Shown in pieces: positions 1 through 5,859 of a stretch of DNA of 6,777 bases. Origin of the DNA: Dehalococcoidia bacterium (GTDB taxonomy: Bacteria > Chloroflexota > Dehalococcoidia > UBA2985); NCBI GenBank assembly GCA_030740415.1, contig JASLXI010000045.1, positions 1 through 6,777 on the forward strand, written 5' to 3'. The position numbers and the translations under genes were made by a program. Below the pieces are notes generated by a model that worked only from the letters and a program-made list of their open reading frames with translations, had not been told where the DNA came from and did not search any database. Position 1 is the first letter of the stretch. Every line of letters starts with the position of its first letter.

Positions 1-1
1 A

Positions 2-189
2 GAGACTCGGGAGGGTGACTGGAATTGTGCAGCGGCGGCGCTCCGCCGATCGAGGGAGCTGAGGGGAATGCGGATTCACCGGCTGGACCTACCAAAGTCT
101 CGGTCGAGGAGAATACGGGGCAACGACAGGCGCAGGGTGCCCTTGACCGATACAGTACGGGAGTCGGAGCGGACCACCGCCTTGCCCGT
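2..189 (+). other. Possible structured 5' leader of the serine operon
   Basis: These bases hold no convincing gene but can form nested helices: 2-7 with 96-101 (GAGACT/AGTCTC), 14-18 with 76-80 (GGTGA/TCACC), 30-33 with 58-61 (CAGC/GCTG), and an apical hairpin 34-38 with 43-47. A second stem-loop lies just before the start codon: 157-161 with 185-189 (ACGGG/CCCGT), enclosing 169-172 with 177-180 (GCGG/CCGC, loop ACCA). The layout resembles a cis-regulatory leader, but I see no signature of a known riboswitch or T-box, and short helices arise easily in G+C-rich DNA. One frame is open from the window edge to a TGA at 194-196, with an Arg-rich translation I do not recognise. It could instead be the tail of an upstream gene. 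Confidence 0.25.
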
Positions 190-191
190 GA

Positions 192-197
192 TATGAT
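192..197 (+). promoter_or_regulatory. Candidate -10 element for leaderless transcription
   Basis: TATGAT differs from TATAAT at one base and ends six bases before the ATG at 204, so transcription would begin at or very near the start codon. This fits the absence of any Shine-Dalgarno sequence before that ATG. No good -35 is seen about 17 bp upstream; TTGACC at 143-148 is too far away. This reading competes with the structured-leader interpretation. Confidence 0.35.
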
Positions 198-203
198 TTC
201 CAG

Positions 204-1322
204 ATGCGCCGGACAAGGATCTTTACACCCGGACCGACACCAGTGATGCCGGAGGCACAGCTGGCGATGGTCCGCCCCATGCCTCATCATCGCAAACTGG
301 GATTCCGGAAGCTTCTGTTGGAGACACGAGAGGATCTCAAGAAGGTCTTCAAGACGGATAACGACATCGTCATTCTGACCGCTTCCGGTACCGGAGCAAT
401 GGAGGCCTCAATCGTCAACTTCTTCTCTCCCGGCGACGTGGTTCTGGCGGTATCAATCGGTGAGTTTGGTGAGCGTATGACCGAGATTGCCGAGACCTAC
501 GGGTGCTCCGTCGTCCGCCTGGCCTTTCCTATGGGCACGGCCGCCGGTCCGGAAGCTGTCAGAAAAGCCATTGAGGACAACCCTGCTATCAAGGCCGTCC
601 TAATCACCCACAACGAGACCTCCACAGGCATCACCAACGATATGGCAGCTATAAGCAAAATCGTCAAGGAGTTCGACAAGCTCCTGGTCGTGGATGGCGT
701 CAGCAGCATCTCCTCTCTGCCCTTCCACACCGACGACTGGGGCGTGGACGTGGCAATGAGCGGCTCCCAAAAGGGATACATGGTCCCTCCGGGCCTGGCC
801 TTCGTCAGTGTCAGCGAGAAGGCATGGGACGCCTACAAGGAGGCAAAGATACCCCGTTTCTACTTCGATCTCGGCAGGGCACGAAACTACCTGGAGCGAG
901 GCCAGACCCCCTGGACACCCGCGGTCTCCGTCTTCTACGCCCTTGACGTAGCTCTGGGCAAGATGATGGAGGAAGGCCTGGAGAGCATCTACTTGCGCCA
1001 TGCCCGGATTGCCGAGAAGACCAGAGCAGGCATCAAGAGCTTGGGTCTCACCCTGCTCGCCGACGAGCGATGGGCATCAAACACCGTCACAGCATTCAAC
1101 ATACCGCAGGGGGTTGACCCCAGCGCCTTGCAGCGGCAACTTCAGAGCGACTACGAAGTGGTCCTAGCCACCGGACAGGGCAGCCTGGCCGGCAAAATAC
1201 TCCGCATCGGCCACCTGGGCTACATAAGAGACGAGGACATTAGCGGTGTGCTCGATGCCCTAGCCTCCGTTCTGCCCAAAGTGGGATTCCAGCCAGTAGG
1301 CTCACCGGCGCGAGGCGGATGA
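204..1322 (+). CDS. Class V PLP-dependent aminotransferase (serine-pyruvate/alanine-glyoxylate family), probable phosphoserine aminotransferase
   Basis: A 372-residue cytosolic fold-type I aminotransferase. The N-terminus FTPGPTPV (7-14) is typical of the serine-pyruvate/alanine-glyoxylate/serine-glyoxylate group and supports the ATG at 204. Visible are SGTGAME (61-67, phosphate loop of PLP), HNETSTG (136-142), the VVDGVSS aspartate D164 that contacts the pyridine nitrogen, GSQKG with Schiff-base lysine K190, and LRIGH with R334 for substrate carboxylate. Length is normal for the family. The gene overlaps serA by 4 nt, so translational coupling is likely. With SerA as partner, the inferred reaction is glutamate + 3-phosphohydroxypyruvate to phosphoserine + 2-oxoglutarate, as shown for the class V enzyme MJ0959 of Methanocaldococcus. 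Serine-glyoxylate or alanine-glyoxylate transamination is the alternative. Relatives are sometimes mislabelled as a soluble hydrogenase 42 kDa subunit. No Shine-Dalgarno is seen before the start. Confidence 0.93.
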   Translation: MRRTRIFTPGPTPVMPEAQLAMVRPMPHHRKLGFRKLLLETREDLKKVFKTDNDIVILTASGTGAMEASIVNFFSPGDVVLAVSIGEFGERMTEIAETYGCSVVRLAFPMGTAAGPEAVRKAIEDNPAIKAVLITHNETSTGITNDMAAISKIVKEFDKLLVVDGVSSISSLPFHTDDWGVDVAMSGSQKGYMVPPGLAFVSVSEKAWDAYKEAKIPRFYFDLGRARNYLERGQTPWTPAVSVFYALDVALGKMMEEGLESIYLRHARIAEKTRAGIKSLGLTLLADERWASNTVTAFNIPQGVDPSALQRQLQSDYEVVLATGQGSLAGKILRIGHLGYIRDEDISGVLDALASVLPKVGFQPVGSPARGG

Positions 1323-2899
1323 TGCCCAAGATCCTAGTTGCCGACCCCGTAGCTCCCGAAGGTGTTGAGCTTCTCCGCACGCAGGGGGAGGTCGATGTCA
1401 AGCTGCGCCTCGATCCTAAAGACTTGCTGTCCATTATCGGCGGGTACGACGCCTTGGTGGTACGGAGCGAGACCAAGGTAACTGCCGAGGTCATCGAGGC
1501 TGGCGAGCGTTTGCAAGTTGTCGGCCGCGCGGGGGTGGGCGTCGACAACATAGATCTGGACGCGGCCACCCAACGGGGAATAGCCGTGGTCAACGCCCCT
1601 ACGGGCAACACCATCGCAGCCGCGGAGCACACCATTGCCATGATGATGGCCTTGGCACGCAACATACCTCAGGCCAATGAGTCCCTTCGTCGCGGAGAGT
1701 GGACCCGTAGTGCCTTCACGGGCATCGAGGTGCGAAACAGGGTGCTGGGAGTTATCGGCCTTGGAAAGGTTGGGACCGAGGTAGCCCGAAGGGCTATGGG
1801 TCTTCAGATGAGGGCCCTGGGCTACGATCCCTTTGTCTCCCAGGAGCAGGCCAACCTCCTTGGCATAGAATTGGCCTCCCTTGCCCGTATCTTCCAGGAA
1901 TCCGACTTCATCTGCTTGCATACACCCCTCACAGAGTCCACACGGGGTCTCATAGGAGAGAAAGAGATTGCCACCATGAAGCCCACAGTGCGCATCTTGA
2001 ACATTGCCAGAGGCGAACTGGTGGACGAGGACGCCCTGTTCAAAGCCGTCGAGGAGGGTCGTGTGGCTGGGGCAGCCCTGGATGTCTTCTCGAAGGAACC
2101 CCCAGTCGACAGCCCTCTTCTCATGAACGGCAAAATAATAGTTACGCCGCACTTGGGAGCATCCACTGAAGAGGCCCAGACCGAGGTCGCCAGGGAGGTC
2201 GCCGAACAGGTCATTGCCGTGCTCCAGGGGCACTCGGCCAGGTACACTGTCAATGCCCCGTTCGTGCTGCCAGAGACCCAGGCCATCCTCGCACCCTACA
2301 TGGACGCCGCTACCTACGCGGGCAAACTTGCCACTCAGCTTGCTCAGGGACAATTGCAGTCCATAAACCTCCGCTATGAGGGGGAGATAGCGGAATACGA
2401 TACCAACATTCTCAAGGCTGCCTGTCTGGTTGGACTCCTTGGCCCGATCAGCGAGGAGCGGGTGAACCTGGTTAATGCAAACCTGCTTGCTAATCAGCGG
2501 GGTCTCAGGATCACCGAGCAAAAGGGCCCTCCTGTTGAGCAATACGGAAGCCTAGTCACAGTGGAGATGGAGACCTCCCAGGGAAAGACGGTAATATCCG
2601 GCGCTCACATGCGGGGCGGGACCCACATCGTGCGGGTCAATGACTATTGGATAGACATTGTGGCCGCAGGTGGCTACATGCTCTTCACCGACCACCAGGA
2701 CAGACCCGGGATGATCGGCGCCGTCGGTACCATAACTGGCAAACACGACATCAACATCGGGTTCATGGAGGTGGGCCGTCTGGAACCAAGGGGACGGGCC
2801 ACCATGATCCTGGGCTTGGACGACCCCCTGCCTGAGGAAGTGCTGTCCGAGATCAATGCTCTGTCCAACGTCTATCAGACCTCGGTAGTCCAGCTTTAG
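1319..2899 (+). CDS. serA: D-3-phosphoglycerate dehydrogenase, long form with ASB and ACT domains
   Basis: A 526-residue cytosolic NAD-dependent dehydrogenase that oxidises 3-phosphoglycerate to 3-phosphohydroxypyruvate, the first step of the phosphorylated serine pathway. Domains in order: catalytic domain split around a Rossmann domain (about 1-316), intervening ASB domain (about 318-450) and C-terminal ACT domain (about 453-526, starting at DHQDRPGMIG). Key features are RAGVGVDNID (70-79), the nucleotide loop GLGKVG (147-152) with D170 at the end of the next strand (NAD preference), and the catalytic set R231 (ARGEL), E260 (KEPP) and H278 (PHLG). The ACT and ASB domains usually mediate serine feedback inhibition and oligomerisation. 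ATG 1319 overlaps the previous stop as ATGA. The adjacent ATG at 1322 (a TGATG junction) lies six bases after GAGG (1312-1315) and is an equally plausible start that would remove one Met. The gene is intact. Confidence 0.97.
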   Translation: MMPKILVADPVAPEGVELLRTQGEVDVKLRLDPKDLLSIIGGYDALVVRSETKVTAEVIEAGERLQVVGRAGVGVDNIDLDAATQRGIAVVNAPTGNTIAAAEHTIAMMMALARNIPQANESLRRGEWTRSAFTGIEVRNRVLGVIGLGKVGTEVARRAMGLQMRALGYDPFVSQEQANLLGIELASLARIFQESDFICLHTPLTESTRGLIGEKEIATMKPTVRILNIARGELVDEDALFKAVEEGRVAGAALDVFSKEPPVDSPLLMNGKIIVTPHLGASTEEAQTEVAREVAEQVIAVLQGHSARYTVNAPFVLPETQAILAPYMDAATYAGKLATQLAQGQLQSINLRYEGEIAEYDTNILKAACLVGLLGPISEERVNLVNANLLANQRGLRITEQKGPPVEQYGSLVTVEMETSQGKTVISGAHMRGGTHIVRVNDYWIDIVAAGGYMLFTDHQDRPGMIGAVGTITGKHDINIGFMEVGRLEPRGRATMILGLDDPLPEEVLSEINALSNVYQTSVVQL

Positions 2900-2907
2900 A
2901 CCAGGGG

Positions 2908-2934
2908 ACAGGGTTGCTTCAACTACCTGTTCTT
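2908..2934 (+). terminator. Rho-independent terminator after serA
   Basis: ACAGGGTTG (2908-2916) pairs with CAAC (2920-2923) and CCTGT (2926-2930), giving a nine-pair stem with a 2-nt bulge and a CTT loop. It is followed by the short pyrimidine run TCTT. It begins nine bases after the serA stop, the expected place for the operon terminator. The U-tract is short, so efficiency is uncertain. Confidence 0.5.
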
Positions 2935-3115
2935 GAGCGTCATTCCAAAGAAAACTGCCTCCGTCTCATCTGGCTCTTCTCGCAAGCCACTACGAGATAA
3001 TCAGTGCACCACCCAAATACCACGGAATCACAATTAAGAGTAATGTCTCCCGCGACATACCAAAAGCATCGAAGGATATCCCGACCAGGGGGACTGAAGC
3101 TCAATGCAGAAAGGC

Positions 3116-3137
3116 GACTAAAGCAGCCAGATTAGTC
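3116..3137. terminator. Weak, possibly bidirectional hairpin between convergent genes
   Basis: GACTAA (3116-3121) and TTAGTC (3132-3137) form a perfect six-pair stem around a 10-nt loop. On the + strand it is followed by TTT. On the - strand it is followed by GCCTTT, and it lies about 40 nt past the stop of the metallophosphoesterase gene. The stem is low in G+C and the T runs are short, so this is a modest call. The rest of 2935-3175 shows nothing recognisable. Confidence 0.35.
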
Positions 3138-3175
3138 TTTGACTTCATCTCAACTCAACCGTTGGCAGGGATAGA

Positions 3176-3736
3176 CTACTCCATCTCAGCCAGGTCTATT
3201 ATCTTTGCCTGACGCTCCTGCGGGGTCAGTTCAAGTACCACCACAGTACCTATCTTCATCAGTTGATTGCGTAAAGTGGGACTGCCCGGGTTTATCAGCA
3301 TGGTACTGCCGTACACCTCCACCATGGCGGTGCAGGTGTGCCCGAAGACCACGATATCCACCGCCCTTTCGAACATATCGTCCGGCACTATGGGACGAGA
3401 GCTATCGTAACTAAAATTATCCGTTAAAGAGCCCGGATAGATCCATCCTCCGAATCCCGGTACCATCAGATCGTGGATCACGCCGATTGTGTGGCCCTCC
3501 ACCTCTACGACCTGCTTCTCCTCGACCCTCGGATCACCGTGGCTCTGCTTGTCCCTGTCCAGACTCCCCGCAGCTTTCACTGGTGCAATGCGCTCCAGCC
3601 AGTCCAAGATGGTAGGAATATAGATATTGCCGGCGTGAAGGATCAGCTCCACGCCCTCAAAGGCTGTTTCGACCTTCGATGGAACCTCCGTTACCACGCC
3701 GGGTATGTGGGTGTCCGAGATGAGACCTATCTTCAT
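3176..3736 (-). CDS. YfcE/MJ0936-type metallophosphoesterase with an altered metal site
   Basis: A 186-residue cytosolic protein of the calcineurin-like phosphoesterase superfamily, small single-domain YfcE/MJ0936/VPS29 branch. These are usually Mn- or Ni-dependent phosphodiesterases on phosphodiester or bis-pNPP-type substrates; the natural substrate is unknown. Motif I is SDTH (D8, H10). Motif II reads HAGN where HAGD is expected, so the bridging aspartate is N37. The GNCD-type motif reads GSLD (S58). H88 is kept in VIHDL. GHTH reads GHTC (H133 kept, C135 in place of His). Thus three of the seven usual ligand positions differ, while the fold-defining segments, including the NPGSPT stretch (149-154), are intact. 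The ATG start is backed by AGGAGG (3742-3747) five bases upstream. The gene stands alone, convergent to serA. A phosphoserine phosphatase role is tempting from location but unsupported. Confidence 0.88.
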   Translation of the reverse strand: MKIGLISDTHIPGVVTEVPSKVETAFEGVELILHAGNIYIPTILDWLERIAPVKAAGSLDRDKQSHGDPRVEEKQVVEVEGHTIGVIHDLMVPGFGGWIYPGSLTDNFSYDSSRPIVPDDMFERAVDIVVFGHTCTAMVEVYGSTMLINPGSPTLRNQLMKIGTVVVLELTPQERQAKIIDLAEME

Positions 3737-3741
3737 GAGTG

Positions 3742-3747
3742 CCTCCT
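3742..3747 (-). promoter_or_regulatory. Strong ribosome binding site of the metallophosphoesterase gene
   Basis: The complement reads AGGAGG, a perfect Shine-Dalgarno core, five bases before the ATG. It fixes the start and implies the gene is well translated despite its altered metal site. Confidence 0.8.
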
Positions 3748-3871
3748 AGTTCTCGATCATGTACAGGAATATCCGCACCCATACTAACATCCCGTGAGCA
3801 GTCCTGTCTGGTAGATTGAAGAAAGTTCTTTGCCCGCGTTTCACGCGACAGCCGCAAGATTTCATGATCCG

Positions 3872-3877
3872 ATTATA
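3872..3877 (-). promoter_or_regulatory. Candidate -10 element for the metallophosphoesterase gene
   Basis: The complement reads TATAAT, a perfect -10 hexamer, about 135 nt upstream of the start codon. No convincing -35 is found 16-18 bp further up, so it is only a candidate. The 3748-3871 leader between it and the ribosome binding site shows no gene I can support. Confidence 0.3.
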
Positions 3878-3948
3878 GGTTCACAAAATATGAGGGTCCT
3901 TAATGCTGTAGTAAGCCCGACGCCGCATGGTGGATGCAACGGGGCAGC

Positions 3949-4095
3949 GAGGAGCATCATCAGGTACGGCAACGGAATGTGATCGAGGACAAACCAGAGG
4001 TTGCCAAGGAACTGCATCGCCACCTTGTTCAGTTCATGCGAGAGACTGACTTGCCGGATGTCTTGCTGCGGTCTCGACTAGCGCTACATCTTTAG
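3949..4095 (+). pseudogene. C-terminal remnant of a probable sulfatase
   Basis: Frame 1 is open from 3904 to a TAG at 4093-4095. From about 3949 its translation resembles the last 45-50 residues of type I sulfatases (alkaline phosphatase superfamily). It contains QRNVIEDKPEVAKEL followed by the amphipathic helix HRHLVQFMRETDLP and a short LLRSRL tail. In sulfatases this follows an LYDL..DP motif. That motif, the rest of the C-terminal subdomain and all of the catalytic domain (including the formylglycine signature C/S-x-P-x-R) are missing upstream. An ATG at 3934 could in principle start a 53-residue ORF, but nothing suggests an independent small protein and no clear ribosome binding site was noted. 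I read it as debris from a lost sulfatase gene. The family match comes from pattern recognition alone. Confidence 0.5.
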
Positions 4096-4113
4096 GGTAC
4101 TGTATCTGTGAAA

Positions 4114-4171
4114 TGCAGCCGAGTCTGGAGAGGGTTCTGAGGCGCAGGTTGATACTGAGGGAGTAGTCTGA
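4114..4171 (+). repeat. Left copy of an imperfect 58-bp direct repeat flanking the methyltransferase gene
   Basis: Aligned without gaps to 4893-4950 (offset 779), 39 of 58 positions agree. The core GATACTGAGGG (4151-4161) is identical in both copies and is followed by xGTAG in both. Blocks GGAGA, CTGA and GCGC also keep exact spacing. The copy ends about 11 bases before the methyltransferase start. Confidence 0.5.
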
Positions 4172-4182
4172 ACAGGAACGTC

Positions 4183-4866
4183 GTGAACTCAGGACATAAT
4201 CACCCCAAAGGACGCCCACTTGGAGATCTCACAAGTTATTATGACCGTGTCGACGCGAAGGTAATCAGCTTAGGGAGAACTTACAATACAGCGGTGGGAC
4301 AGTTTGCCCCCTCTCCCATACTTGAAGTTTACGCTGCATTGGAATACCTTCTGGAATCCGGAGCGATTGAAACGTCTGGGCTATTTCTTGACGCCGGGTC
4401 AGGAGATGGGAGGGTAGTCGCTCTTGCTGCTTTAGTACACGGCTTACCTACCGTAGGGGTAGAGTACGATGACGAGCTTGTTGGGCAATCAAGACATCAC
4501 TTTGAGAGCCTGAGAAGCCTTGGACTGAGAGGAGCTTCAAAGGTGATATTGCAAGGGGATTTTGGAGATGATGACACTTATGCAAAAACAGGCCTAAGAT
4601 TTGAGGACTTTGCTACCGTCTTCAATTACATTAACAACCATGCTGCGATCGCCTTGAAGATTGCCCATCAGTCGCCACCCGGAACGAAGTTTCTTCTATT
4701 TGGCGGTTACGCCTTGCATAGGTATGAAGGGCTCACGCTGGAGCAAAGTCTTCAGATGGTTACCAGACGGGAGATGGGAGGTAGCACTAAAGTGGAGGTT
4801 CACCCCGATAACAGTGCCTCATCCGTACGGTTAGATACTAATTACTTGCAGATCTATCGGCGTTAA
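4183..4866 (+). CDS. Class I SAM-dependent methyltransferase, substrate unknown
   Basis: A 227-residue cytosolic protein with a Rossmann-type methyltransferase core. Motif I is LFLDAGSGDGR (67-77), the SAM-binding glycine loop. The acidic residue for the ribose is E94 in VGVEYDDELV, and motif III is VILQGDFGDD (121-130) with D126. A following FATVFNYINNHAAIA segment (143-157) and a KFLLFGG strand (169-175) complete the fold. An N-terminal arm (about 1-60) carries YNTAVGQFAPSP and resembles the pre-core arm of DOT1-like and small-molecule methyltransferases, but the substrate cannot be read from this. The GTG start is preceded by AGGA (4174-4177) five bases upstream, with an in-frame stop at 4156-4158. 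The gene stands alone, is flanked by direct repeats, and has lower G+C than the serine operon (sampled lines: 29 of 60 against 38 of 60). This hints at transfer. Confidence 0.82.
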   Translation: MNSGHNHPKGRPLGDLTSYYDRVDAKVISLGRTYNTAVGQFAPSPILEVYAALEYLLESGAIETSGLFLDAGSGDGRVVALAALVHGLPTVGVEYDDELVGQSRHHFESLRSLGLRGASKVILQGDFGDDDTYAKTGLRFEDFATVFNYINNHAAIALKIAHQSPPGTKFLLFGGYALHRYEGLTLEQSLQMVTRREMGGSTKVEVHPDNSASSVRLDTNYLQIYRR

Positions 4867-4892
4867 TAGCAGCTAGGTTGTACGGGAGAATC

Positions 4893-4950
4893 TACAGGCC
4901 TCGCCGGAGAAGACGCTGAAGCGCTAGGAGATACTGAGGGTGTAGACCGA
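4893..4950 (+). repeat. Right copy of the imperfect 58-bp direct repeat
   Basis: Partner of 4114-4171, about two thirds identical overall, with the invariant core GATACTGAGGG at 4930-4940. It begins 26 bases after the methyltransferase stop, so the two copies bracket that gene almost exactly. Read on the minus strand, both copies can encode a short Y-x-L-S-I tract. They may therefore derive from the same lost minus-strand coding sequence. Confidence 0.5.
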
Positions 4951-5127
4951 TGGGACTTGCCCAATGTGCTCTTTTGAAAGTACACGTACCTCGGCTGATC
5001 CCCAAACTCTAGCGTGCAGATGGGTGCACCCACCGACGATCTTGGCCTGGTATTTGCTAATTTGCACTTCCACTGTACAAGATGCCAGTTCATGAATAGC
5101 AGAAAATAATCGAAGGTCGCAAGACAC
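4924..5127 (-). other. Doubtful minus-strand ORF or gene remnant in the 4867-5296 gap
   Basis: This 430-nt stretch holds no clear gene. The most protein-like reading is a 67-codon minus-strand frame from a GTG at 5127, open back to a stop at 5152-5154, with alternating hydrophobic stretches (CTVEVQISKYQAKIV, SAEVRVLSKEHIGQV). I recognise no family and see no good ribosome binding site. A second overlapping minus frame (4863-5093) ends in a Ser/Pro-rich tail, and either may be a shadow. The stop of the first frame falls in the right-hand repeat. A perfect 12-bp palindrome, TGGGTGCACCCA, lies at 5021-5032. Nothing recognisable is seen in 5155-5290. Confidence 0.2.
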
Positions 5128-5293
5128 TTCTGAGTCAGGTAGGTAAATGGACTAATCTAGGTGGTAAGCAGGATTCTGATCGAATCTTCAGCCGAAGTAG
5201 GCAACTTATACTAGGGGCGTTTATTCGAAGGGATTGAGCTACTCCGATACTCAAGGGCCTATGACGCCATTGAATCTCATCTGATGGGCATAG

Positions 5294-5302
5294 TGCTATA
5301 AT
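5294..5302 (+). promoter_or_regulatory. Extended -10 promoter of the DUF35/thiolase operon
   Basis: TGCTATAAT is a consensus extended -10 (TG, one base, TATAAT). No -35 is present at normal spacing; TTGAAT at 5270-5275 is 21 bp away, too far. This is typical of extended -10 promoters. Transcription would start near 5309, leaving a leader of about 90 nt before the TTG start at 5401. Confidence 0.55.
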
Positions 5303-5389
5303 TGGGCAAACTTAACCGATAGGCTGCGGTCAAGGATGAAGTATTCGATCTGCCTGACAGTGCCCAGCAAGTGTAACTAGTGTAAGTAA

Positions 5390-5394
5390 GGAGG
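5390..5394 (+). promoter_or_regulatory. Ribosome binding site that decides a TTG start
   Basis: The sequence TAAGGAGGT contains a perfect Shine-Dalgarno, with GGAGG six bases before the TTG at 5401. It favours this rare start codon over the in-frame ATG ten codons later. Confidence 0.85.
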
Positions 5395-5400
5395 TCGGAA

Positions 5401-5808
5401 TTGCCAAAACTTATCCCAGTACCTGACGAGATGAGCAAGCCCTTCTGGGATGCAATAAATGAGAGGCGACTGACTGTACAGAGCTGCAATGACTGCAACA
5501 CCATGCAGTTCCCACCCCGACCAAAGTGCCAGGATTGTGGCTCTGAAAACTTAGGATGGAAAGACGTCGAAGGGCGAGGACACATCGCAACCTATATGGT
5601 GTCCCAGGATAGCAGGCTACAGCGGCGTGTACCCGATCAGCCCTTCAACATAGCTCTGATAAGCCTCGACGAGGACCCTCGTATTAACTTCTACTCAAAC
5701 CTCCCCGGTGTCCCTGCAAGGCAGGTCCCAGTAGGAGCTCCAGTTGAGGTGATCTTTGAGGAAGTTGCGCCTGGCCAACTTATCCACGAGTGGCGGGTTA
5801 TAGGCTAG
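5401..5808 (+). CDS. DUF35 zinc-ribbon/OB-fold acyl-CoA-binding protein
   Basis: A 135-residue cytosolic protein with the complete DUF35 layout. An N-terminal helix holds the FWDAINERRL motif (15-24), followed by a rubredoxin-like zinc ribbon with C29, C32, C43 and C46 (CxxC-x10-CxxC, FPPRPKCQDCGS). A C-terminal OB fold (about 52-135) ends in VGAPVEVIFEEV and a short C-terminal tail. DUF35 proteins bind acyl-CoA and form complexes with thiolase-superfamily partners: HMG-CoA synthase and acetoacetyl-CoA thiolase in archaea, and Ltp2 with the DUF35 domain of ChsH2 in steroid side-chain degradation. Start is TTG with a perfect ribosome binding site. The thiolase-like gene begins 51 nt after its stop on the same strand, so the two are almost certainly one operon and one complex. 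Length and zinc ligands are normal. Confidence 0.94.
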   Translation: MPKLIPVPDEMSKPFWDAINERRLTVQSCNDCNTMQFPPRPKCQDCGSENLGWKDVEGRGHIATYMVSQDSRLQRRVPDQPFNIALISLDEDPRINFYSNLPGVPARQVPVGAPVEVIFEEVAPGQLIHEWRVIG

Positions 5809-5859
5809 TCCCCGTCGAAGAGCGTGAATCCAGAGGCTTTATGCAGAAAGGGGTGAGCT

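Noticed and set aside
1..203. T-box or other known riboswitch upstream of the serine operon
   Set aside because: The nested helices are suggestive, but the conserved TGGNACC-type antiterminator sequence and specifier-loop signature could not be found.
25..246. 73-codon plus-strand frame at the left edge
   Set aside because: Low-complexity Gly/Ala/Pro composition, no family resemblance, and it overlaps the well-supported aminotransferase start.
1334..2542. 402-codon open frame on the minus strand
   Set aside because: It lies wholly antisense to serA, which has full catalytic motifs and domain structure; the long frame is a by-product of G+C-rich codon use.
3205..3787. Plus-strand frames (69 and 104 codons) across the metallophosphoesterase
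   Set aside because: They are antisense to a gene with recognisable motifs and a strong ribosome binding site.
5021..5032. Perfect 12-bp palindrome TGGGTGCACCCA as an operator
   Set aside because: It is not next to a supported promoter, occurs once, and could arise by chance.
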